Shown in pieces: positions 58,013 to 64,000 of a stretch of 64,000 nucleotides of DNA. The position numbers and the translations under genes were made by a program. This DNA comes from Kribbella pratensis. GTDB taxonomy: Bacteria > Actinomycetota > Actinomycetes > Propionibacteriales > Kribbellaceae. The notes under the pieces were generated by a model. That model was given only the letters and a program-made list of their open reading frames with translations, made no database searches and was not told the origin of the DNA. Each line of letters opens with the position of its first letter. Positions within the stretch are counted from its first letter, which is position 1. The stretch covers positions 310,001 through 374,000 of the forward strand of contig NZ_SODU01000003.1 of assembly GCF_004366075.1 (NCBI RefSeq), in the 5' to 3' direction.

Positions 58013-58993
58013 GTGGAATGGTGGTGGATGCAACCGTTGCGCGAGAAGGGGATCGATGCGCTGATCCACGACCAGGGCCAGATCGTGTCGCGCGCCCAAC
58101 TACTCGCCGCGGGCTGGTCCGAGCCGCGCATCAGAAGACCGTTGCGCAACAGGCGGTGGCGAGCAGTGCATCCCGGCGTATACGTCACGCACACAGGCCC
58201 GATCGGGTACGGCGAGCGCTTGCTGGCGGCCCTGTTGTACGCCGGGCCCGAGGCAGCGTGGAGTCATTACACCGCCGCGGAGCAACTCGGTCTGATCAAG
58301 CCGGATCCGGAGCGCCGCGTGTACGTGACCATCCCGGAGCACCGCAAGGTCCTGCCACGCGCAGGTCTCGTCGTTCATCGCGACGAGCACTGGGCCGCCC
58401 GTCTCGCCGCAGTCGCCCCACCGCGACGTACGCCCACGGAGGCGGTCCTCGACATCGTGGGCATCGCGCCGTCGCTGGACGAGGCGGCCGCGGTCATCGC
58501 GGAGGCGTGTCAGAGCGGCCGCGTCGGCGCAGAGGACATCCTGGGCTCGCTCGCGCACCGCCCACGTCTGCGACACCGCAGCAGTCTCCGGCCGATCATC
58601 GCCGACGTCGTCGCTGGATCACACTCGCTGCTGGAGATTCGCTACGCACGGGACGTCGAACGTCGTCACGGTCTGCCGCGCGGGCACCGGCAGCGATCCG
58701 TCGACCACGAGTTCACGGACGTGCACTACACCGGGTTCAGCCTGAACGTGGAACTCGACGGCCGGCTCCATCTCGTGCCGCAGCAGCGGTGGCGTGATCT
58801 CGATCGGGACAATCGCGCCACGCTACGGACCGAGGCGACGCTGCGCTACGGGTGGTTCGACGTCACGAATCGCGCGTGCGATGCCGCCGTACAGGTTCTC
58901 CAGGTTCTTCGTCGTACGAACCCGTTCCTCGACCCCACCCCCTGCTCACCCAGCTGCCCCATCACAGCTTTCCGGAACATTTCTGCCAGCTAG
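58013..58993 (+). CDS. AbiEi-type/DUF559-like protein
   Basis: A 326-residue protein. The N-terminal 60 residues are an AbiEi_4-type winged helix (GQIVSRAQLLAAGWSEPRIR then RPLRNRRWRAVHPGVYVTHT), as in type IV toxin-antitoxin antitoxins. The C-terminal 110 residues resemble DUF559/Vsr-like endonuclease folds (HSLLEIRYARDVERRHGLPR, then FSLNVELDGRLHL with E and D as candidate metal ligands). No AbiEii toxin gene is adjacent. In actinobacteria this architecture is frequent and of unknown role. GTG 58013 is assumed. The final codons (ITAFRNISAS) are encoded by a repeat arm. Confidence 0.75.
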   Translation: MEWWWMQPLREKGIDALIHDQGQIVSRAQLLAAGWSEPRIRRPLRNRRWRAVHPGVYVTHTGPIGYGERLLAALLYAGPEAAWSHYTAAEQLGLIKPDPERRVYVTIPEHRKVLPRAGLVVHRDEHWAARLAAVAPPRRTPTEAVLDIVGIAPSLDEAAAVIAEACQSGRVGAEDILGSLAHRPRLRHRSSLRPIIADVVAGSHSLLEIRYARDVERRHGLPRGHRQRSVDHEFTDVHYTGFSLNVELDGRLHLVPQQRWRDLDRDNRATLRTEATLRYGWFDVTNRACDAAVQVLQVLRRTNPFLDPTPCSPSCPITAFRNISAS

Positions 58994-59021
58994 TGCACGC
59001 GGCAAGAAATGTTCCGGAAAG
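58968..59021. repeat. TTCCGGAA inverted repeat, right copy
   Basis: CTTTCCGGAACATTTCT plus GCC (58968-58987) pairs with GGC plus AAGAAATGTTCCGGAAAG (59001-59021), with a single bulged base and a 13-base loop. It covers the stop codon of the AbiEi-like gene and the end of the convergent phosphatase gene region, and may terminate both. Confidence 0.8.
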
Positions 59022-59027
59022 GGCGAG

Positions 59028-59603
59028 CTAGCTGTTCCAGCGCAATACCGCTGGGGAGCCTCGTTCCCAGCCCAGGGTGGAGATGGTGGCGGTGTTGAGG
59101 ACGAAGTGGCGGCCTTCGGTGACGTCCAGTTCCAGCCAGCGGGCGGTGAGGCCGCGGAGGGCGTGGGAGTGGCCGAAGACGAGGACGTCTCCGGGTACGG
59201 CGGCCAGGCGGGCGTTGACGCGGTCGAGACGGGCGGCGACCTCGGCGGCTGTTTCGCCGTGGGGTACCGGATCGTCCCAGACTGTCCAGCCAGGGACGGT
59301 CTCCCGGATCTGGGCAGTGGTGATGCCCTCGTAGTCGCCGTAGTTCCACTCGACCAGGTCGTCGTCGACCTGCGCTTCGGGGAAGCCCGCGAGTTCCGCC
59401 GTACGCCGGGCGCGCTGCCGCGGTGATGTCAGCACCAGGTCGAAGGACTCCTCCGCCAGCCGCTCCCGCAGACTCGCGGCGACTCGCTCGCCGTCCGGTG
59501 TCAGCGGGAGGTCGGTGACGGACGTGTGCCGGCCCGACCGGCTCCACTCGGTTTCGCCGTGCCGGACCAGGAAGACCCGGTCTTTCCGCTCCTGTGTGGT
59601 CAC
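59028..59603 (-). CDS. Histidine phosphatase family protein
   Basis: A 191-residue phosphoglycerate-mutase-fold enzyme. The catalytic RHGETEW lies at about residues 14-20, with TSPRQRARRTAE, the acid-base Glu in EWNYGDYEGI and the second histidine in FGHSHALRGL. GTG 59601-59603 starts it; the frame runs far upstream through the LacI gene only because of GC openness. Members dephosphorylate sugar phosphates or phosphoproteins. Rv3214 occupies a similar position in M. tuberculosis, though intervening genes differ here. Confidence 0.88.
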   Translation of the reverse strand: MTTQERKDRVFLVRHGETEWSRSGRHTSVTDLPLTPDGERVAASLRERLAEESFDLVLTSPRQRARRTAELAGFPEAQVDDDLVEWNYGDYEGITTAQIRETVPGWTVWDDPVPHGETAAEVAARLDRVNARLAAVPGDVLVFGHSHALRGLTARWLELDVTEGRHFVLNTATISTLGWERGSPAVLRWNS

Positions 59604-59682
59604 GCCTGCATCCTCGCAGACCAGAGATCCACCGGCGCCGAACCCTTGACCGTTCGATCGATACAAGGCAAGGTGTAAAAAC

Positions 59683-59696
59683 TGTAAGCGCTTCCA
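59683..59696. promoter_or_regulatory. LacI-family operator
   Basis: TGTAAGCGCTTCCA is an imperfect palindrome centred on CG, the classic LacI/GalR operator core (AAGCGCTT). It lies 21 bases before the lacI-type gene start, so it is probably autoregulatory and may also act on the downstream ABC operon. Confidence 0.8.
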
Positions 59697-59717
59697 CTTT
59701 TCCCAGGAGCGAACCCA

Positions 59718-60809
59718 GTGCCTTCCGGACCCACCGGCCGGCCGGCGACGATCTACGATGTCGCGGCCCGCGCGAAGCTGTCGATCGCGACGGTTTCGCG
59801 TGTCCTGCAAGGGACCGGGCCGGTGTCGGCGAAGGCGCGGGCGCGGGTGGACCAGGCGGCGCAGGAGCTGAACTACGTACCGCTGCGAGCCGCGCGGAGT
59901 CTCGCCGTACAGCGGCACGAGGCGCACGGGCTGGTGCTGCCGGATCTCGCCGGTCCGTTCTACGGCGACCTGCTGATGGGGTACGAGCGCTGGGCCGGTG
60001 AACACGGTCAGAGCGTCGTCATCACTGTCACGCACGGCAACCCGGATCCGCGGCGCACCGTGATGGACCTGGCCGGGCGTGTTGACGGGATCGTTGTCCA
60101 TGGCAACGCTCTCGATCTGCCGACGGTGCAGGGGTTGCGGAAGGCCGGCGTACCGGTCGTGCTGATCGCGCATCCGCCGGTCACCGGATGCGACTCGGTG
60201 CGGAGCGAGAGCGCGGCGAGTGCCGAGCAGCTCACTACCAGACTGCTTGATCACGGGCGCGAGAGTCTTCTGTTCGTTGGTGATCCGGCCAGTTCGTACG
60301 ACGTTTCCGAGCGGTACGCCGGGTTCGCGAAGGCGCATGAGCTCCGCGGGCTGCAGGTGCCGAAGCCGGTGCGGGTCCCGCTGACAGAGGAGGCCGGACG
60401 GACGGTTGCCGAGAAGATGCTTCAGGCAACCACCCGCAGCGGGCGCCGCGCGCTGGGCGGGGCAGGCGGCGGGGGCCGCGCGCTGGGCGAGGTGGGCGGG
60501 CGGGCGGATGGGTTGGTTTGTGCGAACGACGAGTTGGCGCTAGCGGTGCTGGCGATGTTCGGCGCGAATGGTGTCGGGGTGCCTGGGGAGATTGTCGTGA
60601 CCGGGTGGGACGACGTGATGGCGGCTCGGTATGTGTCGCCGGGGTTGACGACTGTGCGGCAGCCGATGGCCGAGTTGGGGCGGGTGGCCGCGGAACGGCT
60701 GCACGAGCGGGTGACCGGGGCTCGGACCCGGGCGCGCAACGACGTACTGGCAACAGAACTGGTGCTGCGGGACAGCTGCGGCACGAGCCCGGGGGATGCA
60801 CAGCAGTAA
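59718..60809 (+). CDS. LacI family transcriptional regulator
   Basis: A 363-residue repressor. The HTH is ATIYDVAARAKLSIATVSRV (10-29) with the hinge helix YVPLRAARSLA. The sugar-binding domain has VDGIVVHG, then DGLVCANDELALAVLAMFGA and VTGWDDVMAARYVSPGLTTV. An unusual Gly/Arg/Ala-rich insertion (GRRALGGAGGGGRALGEVGG) lies at about residues 240-262, between two core strands, and comes from a 30-bp tandem duplication. GTG 59718 follows CAGGAGCGAACCCA. It precedes the ABC sugar operon and probably represses it until its sugar binds. Confidence 0.9.
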   Translation: MPSGPTGRPATIYDVAARAKLSIATVSRVLQGTGPVSAKARARVDQAAQELNYVPLRAARSLAVQRHEAHGLVLPDLAGPFYGDLLMGYERWAGEHGQSVVITVTHGNPDPRRTVMDLAGRVDGIVVHGNALDLPTVQGLRKAGVPVVLIAHPPVTGCDSVRSESAASAEQLTTRLLDHGRESLLFVGDPASSYDVSERYAGFAKAHELRGLQVPKPVRVPLTEEAGRTVAEKMLQATTRSGRRALGGAGGGGRALGEVGGRADGLVCANDELALAVLAMFGANGVGVPGEIVVTGWDDVMAARYVSPGLTTVRQPMAELGRVAAERLHERVTGARTRARNDVLATELVLRDSCGTSPGDAQQ

Positions 60810-60838
60810 CTCCGCAGTAATACGTGAGGAGACAACAC

Positions 60839-62134
60839 ATGTTCACCCACAGCATCCGCCGCCGGCTGGTGATCGGCAGCGCTGCACTGACCGCGACAGC
60901 GCTCGCCTTGGCCGGGTGTGGACGATCCGAGGACACGCCGAGCGGCGGGTCGCAACCGACCACGAGTGTCAGCGAGGGACCCGCGACCGGGAACCTGACC
61001 GTCTGGGCGATGGGCACCGAGGGCGAGAACCTGCCCAAGCTGATGGAGCAGTTCAAGCAGGCCAACCCGGGCGTCAACGTGACCGTCACCCCGATCCCCT
61101 GGGATGCGGCGCACAACAAGTTCACGACCGCGATCACCGCGAACACGCTGCCCGACGCGGCCATGGTCGGCACCACCTGGATGGGTGAGTTCGCCGACCT
61201 CGGCGCGCTCGACCCGACGCCCCAGGGCTTCGACAACTCCGGGTTCTACGAGGGCGCGCTCGACACCACGAAGGTCGGCGGAACGCAGTACGGCGTTCCC
61301 TGGTACGTCGAGACGCGGCTGGTGTTCTACCGCAAGGATCTCGCCGCGAAGGCCGGCTTCAGCACTCCCCCGACGGACTGGGACGGGTTGAAGGCGATGG
61401 CCAAGGCGATGAAGGAGAAGGCCGGCGCGAAGTACGGGATCAACTTGCAGCCGGGCGGCGACGGGTCCTGGCAGACGGTGATGCCGTTCGCCTGGTCGGC
61501 CGGCGCGAACATCACCGGGGACGACCAGAAGGAGTTCACCTTCGACACCCCGGAGATGCAGGAGGGGCTGAAGTACTACCAGAGCTTCTTCACCGAGAAG
61601 CTGGCCGGCACCGACCTGCCGCCGAACCAGACCGAGGCGCAGTTCGTGAACGGGCAGGTGCCGATGTTCATCTCCGGTCCGTGGATGGCGGGGTCGGTGG
61701 CGAAGGCCGGCGGCGACGCGATCAAGCCGAACATCGGGGTGTTCCAGATCCCGAAGAACAAGACGGCGACGTCGTTCGTCGGTGGGTCGGACTTCGTGGT
61801 GTTCAAGTCGTCGAAGAACAAGGACAGCGCCTGGAAGCTGGTCAAGTTCCTGTCCGACGCGAAGACGCAGGCGTCGTGGTTCAAGCTGTCGTCGGACCTG
61901 CCGGCGGTGAAGAGCGCGTGGGAGGACCCGAGTATCGCGTCCGACCCGCTGCTGCCGGTGTTCGGTAAGCAGCTCGAGGACGCCAAGGCGCCGCCGGCGA
62001 TCGTGAACTGGGAGCAGGTCGCGAAGGCGTTCGACACCGAGGTCGAGAAGATGGCCAAGTCCGGCCAGTCCCCCGCCGACACCGCCAAAGCCATCCAAAC
62101 CAAAGCATCCGCCATCGGCACGGGCGGTAGCTGA
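60839..62134 (+). CDS. Carbohydrate ABC transporter substrate-binding lipoprotein
   Basis: A 431-residue family 1 solute-binding protein. The signal ends in the lipobox LALAGC (about residue 23). The mature part has LTVWAMGTEGENLPKLMEQF, NTLPDAAMVGTTWMGEFADL, YGVPWYVETRLVFYRKDLAA and the FISGPWMAG substrate-cleft block, all typical of oligosaccharide binders. ATG 60839 follows GAGGAGACAACAC. It is followed by two permease genes. No ATPase is present in the operon, as usual for actinobacteria that share an MsiK-type ATPase. Aromatic residues in the cleft suggest a di- or oligosaccharide. Confidence 0.92.
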   Translation: MFTHSIRRRLVIGSAALTATALALAGCGRSEDTPSGGSQPTTSVSEGPATGNLTVWAMGTEGENLPKLMEQFKQANPGVNVTVTPIPWDAAHNKFTTAITANTLPDAAMVGTTWMGEFADLGALDPTPQGFDNSGFYEGALDTTKVGGTQYGVPWYVETRLVFYRKDLAAKAGFSTPPTDWDGLKAMAKAMKEKAGAKYGINLQPGGDGSWQTVMPFAWSAGANITGDDQKEFTFDTPEMQEGLKYYQSFFTEKLAGTDLPPNQTEAQFVNGQVPMFISGPWMAGSVAKAGGDAIKPNIGVFQIPKNKTATSFVGGSDFVVFKSSKNKDSAWKLVKFLSDAKTQASWFKLSSDLPAVKSAWEDPSIASDPLLPVFGKQLEDAKAPPAIVNWEQVAKAFDTEVEKMAKSGQSPADTAKAIQTKASAIGTGGS

Positions 62135-62139
62135 GTACG

Positions 62140-63081
62140 ATGACTGTCGTCACCGATAGGCAGTCCCAGGCGGTACGGCGTAAGTCGCCGCCTGGGCGCC
62201 CGCGGCGCCGGATCACCCGCGAGGCCGCGGCTGCCTGGATTCTCGTACTGCCGTTCGTGGTGTTGTTCTTGGCGTTTACCGCGGGGCCGGTGCTCGGGTC
62301 CTTCGGGATGAGTTTCACTGACATCAAGCAGCGGGATCTGCGGACGCCGTTCTCGGTGAACGGGGTCGGGTTCGACAACTACGTGAAGGCGTTGTCGGAC
62401 GAGACGTTCCGCAAGGCGGCTTTCAACACGGCGTACTTCGTGATCGTCGGCGTCCCGTTGACTCTGGTGGTGGCGCTGGGTGCGGCGGTGCTGCTGGATC
62501 GCGGCATCAAGCGGTTCCAGGCGCTGTTCAAGGTCGGCTACTACCTTCCCGTGGTGACGTCGATCGTCGCGATCGCGGTGATCTGGCGGTTCGTCCTGTC
62601 ACCGGACAACGGTCTGCTGAACACCGCGCTCGGCTGGGTCGGCATCGACGGCCCGAACTGGCTGGCGTCCAAGACCTGGGCGATGCCGTCGCTGATCGCG
62701 ATGGCGGTCTGGCGGAACTTCGGCTCCGCGATGATCATCTTCCTCGCCGGCCTGCAGGGCATCCCGGAATCGGTCGAGGAGGCCGGACAGATCGACGGTG
62801 CGGGCCCCTGGCAACGATTCCGGTACCTGATCCTGCCGTTGCTGCGGCTGACGATCCTGTTCAACTGCGTGACCATCGGGATCGGTTACCTGCAGTTCTT
62901 CGAGGAACCGTTCGTGATGACCAAGGGCGGTCCCCTGGACAGCACGCTCTCGGTGTCGATGTACACCTACAACCAGTTCGGCTTCGGGAACTACGGGCTG
63001 GCCACGTCGATGGCGTACATCCTGTTCGTCGTCATCGCGGTCGTCACGTTCATCCAGTTCCGGCTGCTGAGGGAGAAGTGA
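62140..63081 (+). CDS. Carbohydrate ABC transporter permease (MalF-type)
   Basis: A 313-residue permease with six membrane spans. A basic cytoplasmic N-terminus of about 30 residues precedes AAAAWILVLPFVVLFLAF. The EAA loop for ATPase contact is EEAGQIDGAGPWQRFRYLIL. It ends with YILFVVIAVVTFIQFRLL. The start lies five bases after the lipoprotein stop, and its own stop overlaps the next permease as TGATG. Confidence 0.92.
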   Translation: MTVVTDRQSQAVRRKSPPGRPRRRITREAAAAWILVLPFVVLFLAFTAGPVLGSFGMSFTDIKQRDLRTPFSVNGVGFDNYVKALSDETFRKAAFNTAYFVIVGVPLTLVVALGAAVLLDRGIKRFQALFKVGYYLPVVTSIVAIAVIWRFVLSPDNGLLNTALGWVGIDGPNWLASKTWAMPSLIAMAVWRNFGSAMIIFLAGLQGIPESVEEAGQIDGAGPWQRFRYLILPLLRLTILFNCVTIGIGYLQFFEEPFVMTKGGPLDSTLSVSMYTYNQFGFGNYGLATSMAYILFVVIAVVTFIQFRLLREK

Positions 63082-63893
63082 TGCGCCGTACCTGGTGGAT
63101 CTACCTGATCGGAGTGCTCGGCCTGGTCGCCGTCGCGGCGCCGTTCCTGTGGATGGTGCTCGGCAGCTTCAAGACCCAGGGCGAGCTGCTCCGGGTCCCG
63201 CCGACGTGGTGGCCGGACCAGCCCACGTCGCAGAACTACGACGAGCTGTTCAGCAAGGCGAACTTCCCGCGCTACTTCCTCAACTCGACCCTGGTCGCAC
63301 TGGCCGTCACGGCAGGCAACCTGACGTTCTGCTCGATGATCGGCTACGCGCTGGCGAAGCTGCGGTTCAAGGGCCGCAACGCGTTGTTCGTGCTGGTGGT
63401 GGCCACGCTGATGATCCCGGGCATGGTCACGTTCGTCCCGCTGTTCGTCCTCGTCACCAACGCCGGGCTCGCGAACTCGTACCCCGGCCTGATCCTGCCG
63501 TTCCTGGTCTCGCCGTTCGGCGTGTTCCTGATGCGGCAGTTCTTCCTGGGGCTGCCCGACGACCTGATCGACGCCGGCCGCGTCGACGGCACCAGTGAGC
63601 TGGGCATCTTCGCCCGGATCATGCTGCCGCTGACCCGGCCCGCGCTGGCCACGCTCGGCATCCTCACCTTCCTCGGATCCTGGAACAACTTCCTCTGGCC
63701 GCTGGTGATCGCCCAGACCGAGGACAAGTACACGCTTCCCGTCGCCCTGGCGCTGTACTCGACCGGACAGAACGCGCAGAACTACGGCCTGTTGATGGCC
63801 GGCGCGGTCGTGGTCGTCGTACCGGTGCTGGTGATGTTCCTGGCCTTCCAGCGCCACGTCACCCGAGGCATAGCCATCACCGGACTCAAGTAG
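63081..63893 (+). CDS. Carbohydrate ABC transporter permease (MalG-type)
   Basis: A 270-residue permease. WWIYLIGVLGLVAVAAPFLW is the first span, FVLVVATLMIPGMVTFVPLF a typical MalG-type helix, and the EAA loop is DAGRVDGTSELGIFARIMLP. It pairs with the preceding MalF-type subunit. ATG 63081 (GGGAGAAG upstream) or GTG 63078 may initiate. It is followed after 31 bases by a Tat-signal gene. Confidence 0.92.
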   Translation: MRRTWWIYLIGVLGLVAVAAPFLWMVLGSFKTQGELLRVPPTWWPDQPTSQNYDELFSKANFPRYFLNSTLVALAVTAGNLTFCSMIGYALAKLRFKGRNALFVLVVATLMIPGMVTFVPLFVLVTNAGLANSYPGLILPFLVSPFGVFLMRQFFLGLPDDLIDAGRVDGTSELGIFARIMLPLTRPALATLGILTFLGSWNNFLWPLVIAQTEDKYTLPVALALYSTGQNAQNYGLLMAGAVVVVVPVLVMFLAFQRHVTRGIAITGLK

Positions 63894-63924
63894 CACAGGT
63901 CCGGACTCGAAGAGGAGACCCCAG

Positions 63925-64000
63925 ATGACCGCCATCATCAGTCGCCGCACAGTCTTAGCCGCCGGCACCGCCGCAACATTGATCGGAACCGCAACGCCCG
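63925..64000 (+). CDS. Tat-exported protein, N-terminal fragment (runs off the window)
   Basis: The first 25 codons read MTAIISRRTVLAAGTAATLI and on, with the twin-arginine motif SRRTVLA and a following hydrophobic Ala/Gly-rich segment. AGAGGAG lies 8 bases before the ATG. Behind a LacI regulator and a sugar ABC importer, an extracellular glycoside hydrolase or related carbohydrate enzyme is likely, but none of its catalytic part is in the window. Confidence 0.7.
   Translation, partial: MTAIISRRTVLAAGTAATLIGTATP

Noticed and set aside
58013..58993. Complete type IV toxin-antitoxin (AbiEi/AbiEii) pair
   Set aside because: Only the AbiEi-like winged helix with a fused nuclease-like domain is present; no AbiEii nucleotidyltransferase is adjacent.
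1..64000. Prophage, integrated plasmid or insertion sequence
   Set aside because: No integrase, transposase, terminase, capsid or tRNA-linked attachment site was found. The ParA-like gene is an orphan in a conserved chromosomal block.

Overview
The window is high-GC, densely coding DNA from an actinobacterium. Codon use, GTG/CTG starts, WhiB7, mycoredoxin, AdnAB, MoeZ, F420-type oxidoreductases and mycothiol-type DinB proteins all point there. A Nocardioides/Kribbella-type soil actinomycete is my best guess; the genus is inference. No rRNA, tRNA, CRISPR array, transposase or phage structural gene was recognised.

Layout. (1) 1-9.2 kb: partial hydrolase, NUDIX hydrolase, small basic protein, whiB7 with a long attenuator-type leader, uvrD2, mycoredoxin, secreted beta-propeller, nudC, deoD and a lipoprotein. 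(2) 9.2-13.6 kb: a TetR regulator divergent from an SDR / saccharopine-reductase-like / acyl-CoA ligase operon; the control region holds six 10-bp repeats and two inverted operators. (3) 13.6-19.3 kb: GPP34 protein, PASTA lipoprotein, an iron-box-controlled desferrioxamine-type acyltransferase/synthetase pair, two Uma2 nucleases and a luciferase-like oxidoreductase. (4) 19.3-45.2 kb: genome-maintenance and housekeeping genes (adnBA, an alkyltransferase-like protein, moeZ, a stand-alone LigD polymerase, TetR plus DUF3107, MiaE-like ferritin fold, rhlE, DUF4349, ParA, and an ECF sigma factor with its partner). From whiB7 to ParA the order follows the Mycobacterium tuberculosis block around Rv3197A-Rv3213c, as I recall it, so this is a conserved actinobacterial backbone with lineage-specific insertions.

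(5) 45.3-47.3 kb: the most unusual locus. A RelA/SpoT-fold protein overlaps by 4 bases a tandem array of small paralogous proteins, one of them an internally deleted remnant. The arrangement looks like a toxin with an expanded immunity set. (6) 47.5-54.3 kb: ABC-2 exporter (ATPase and two permeases), alpha/beta hydrolase, Cas4/RecB-like nuclease, MarC, PHP phosphatase and NUDIX hydrolase. (7) 54.2-59.6 kb: AraC/NmrA pair, GNAT, a small membrane protein divergent from a TetR regulator across six copies of a 13-bp palindrome, an AbiEi/DUF559-type protein bounded by related TTCCGGAA inverted repeats, and a histidine phosphatase. (8) 59.6-64 kb: a LacI regulator with its operator and a carbohydrate ABC uptake operon (binding lipoprotein, two permeases) running into a Tat-exported protein cut by the window end.

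Genes are tightly packed, with many ATGA/TGATG stop-start overlaps and several gene ends overlapping convergently. Coordinates include stop codons. Starts were moved inward from the longest frame wherever a ribosome binding site or family length argued for it.
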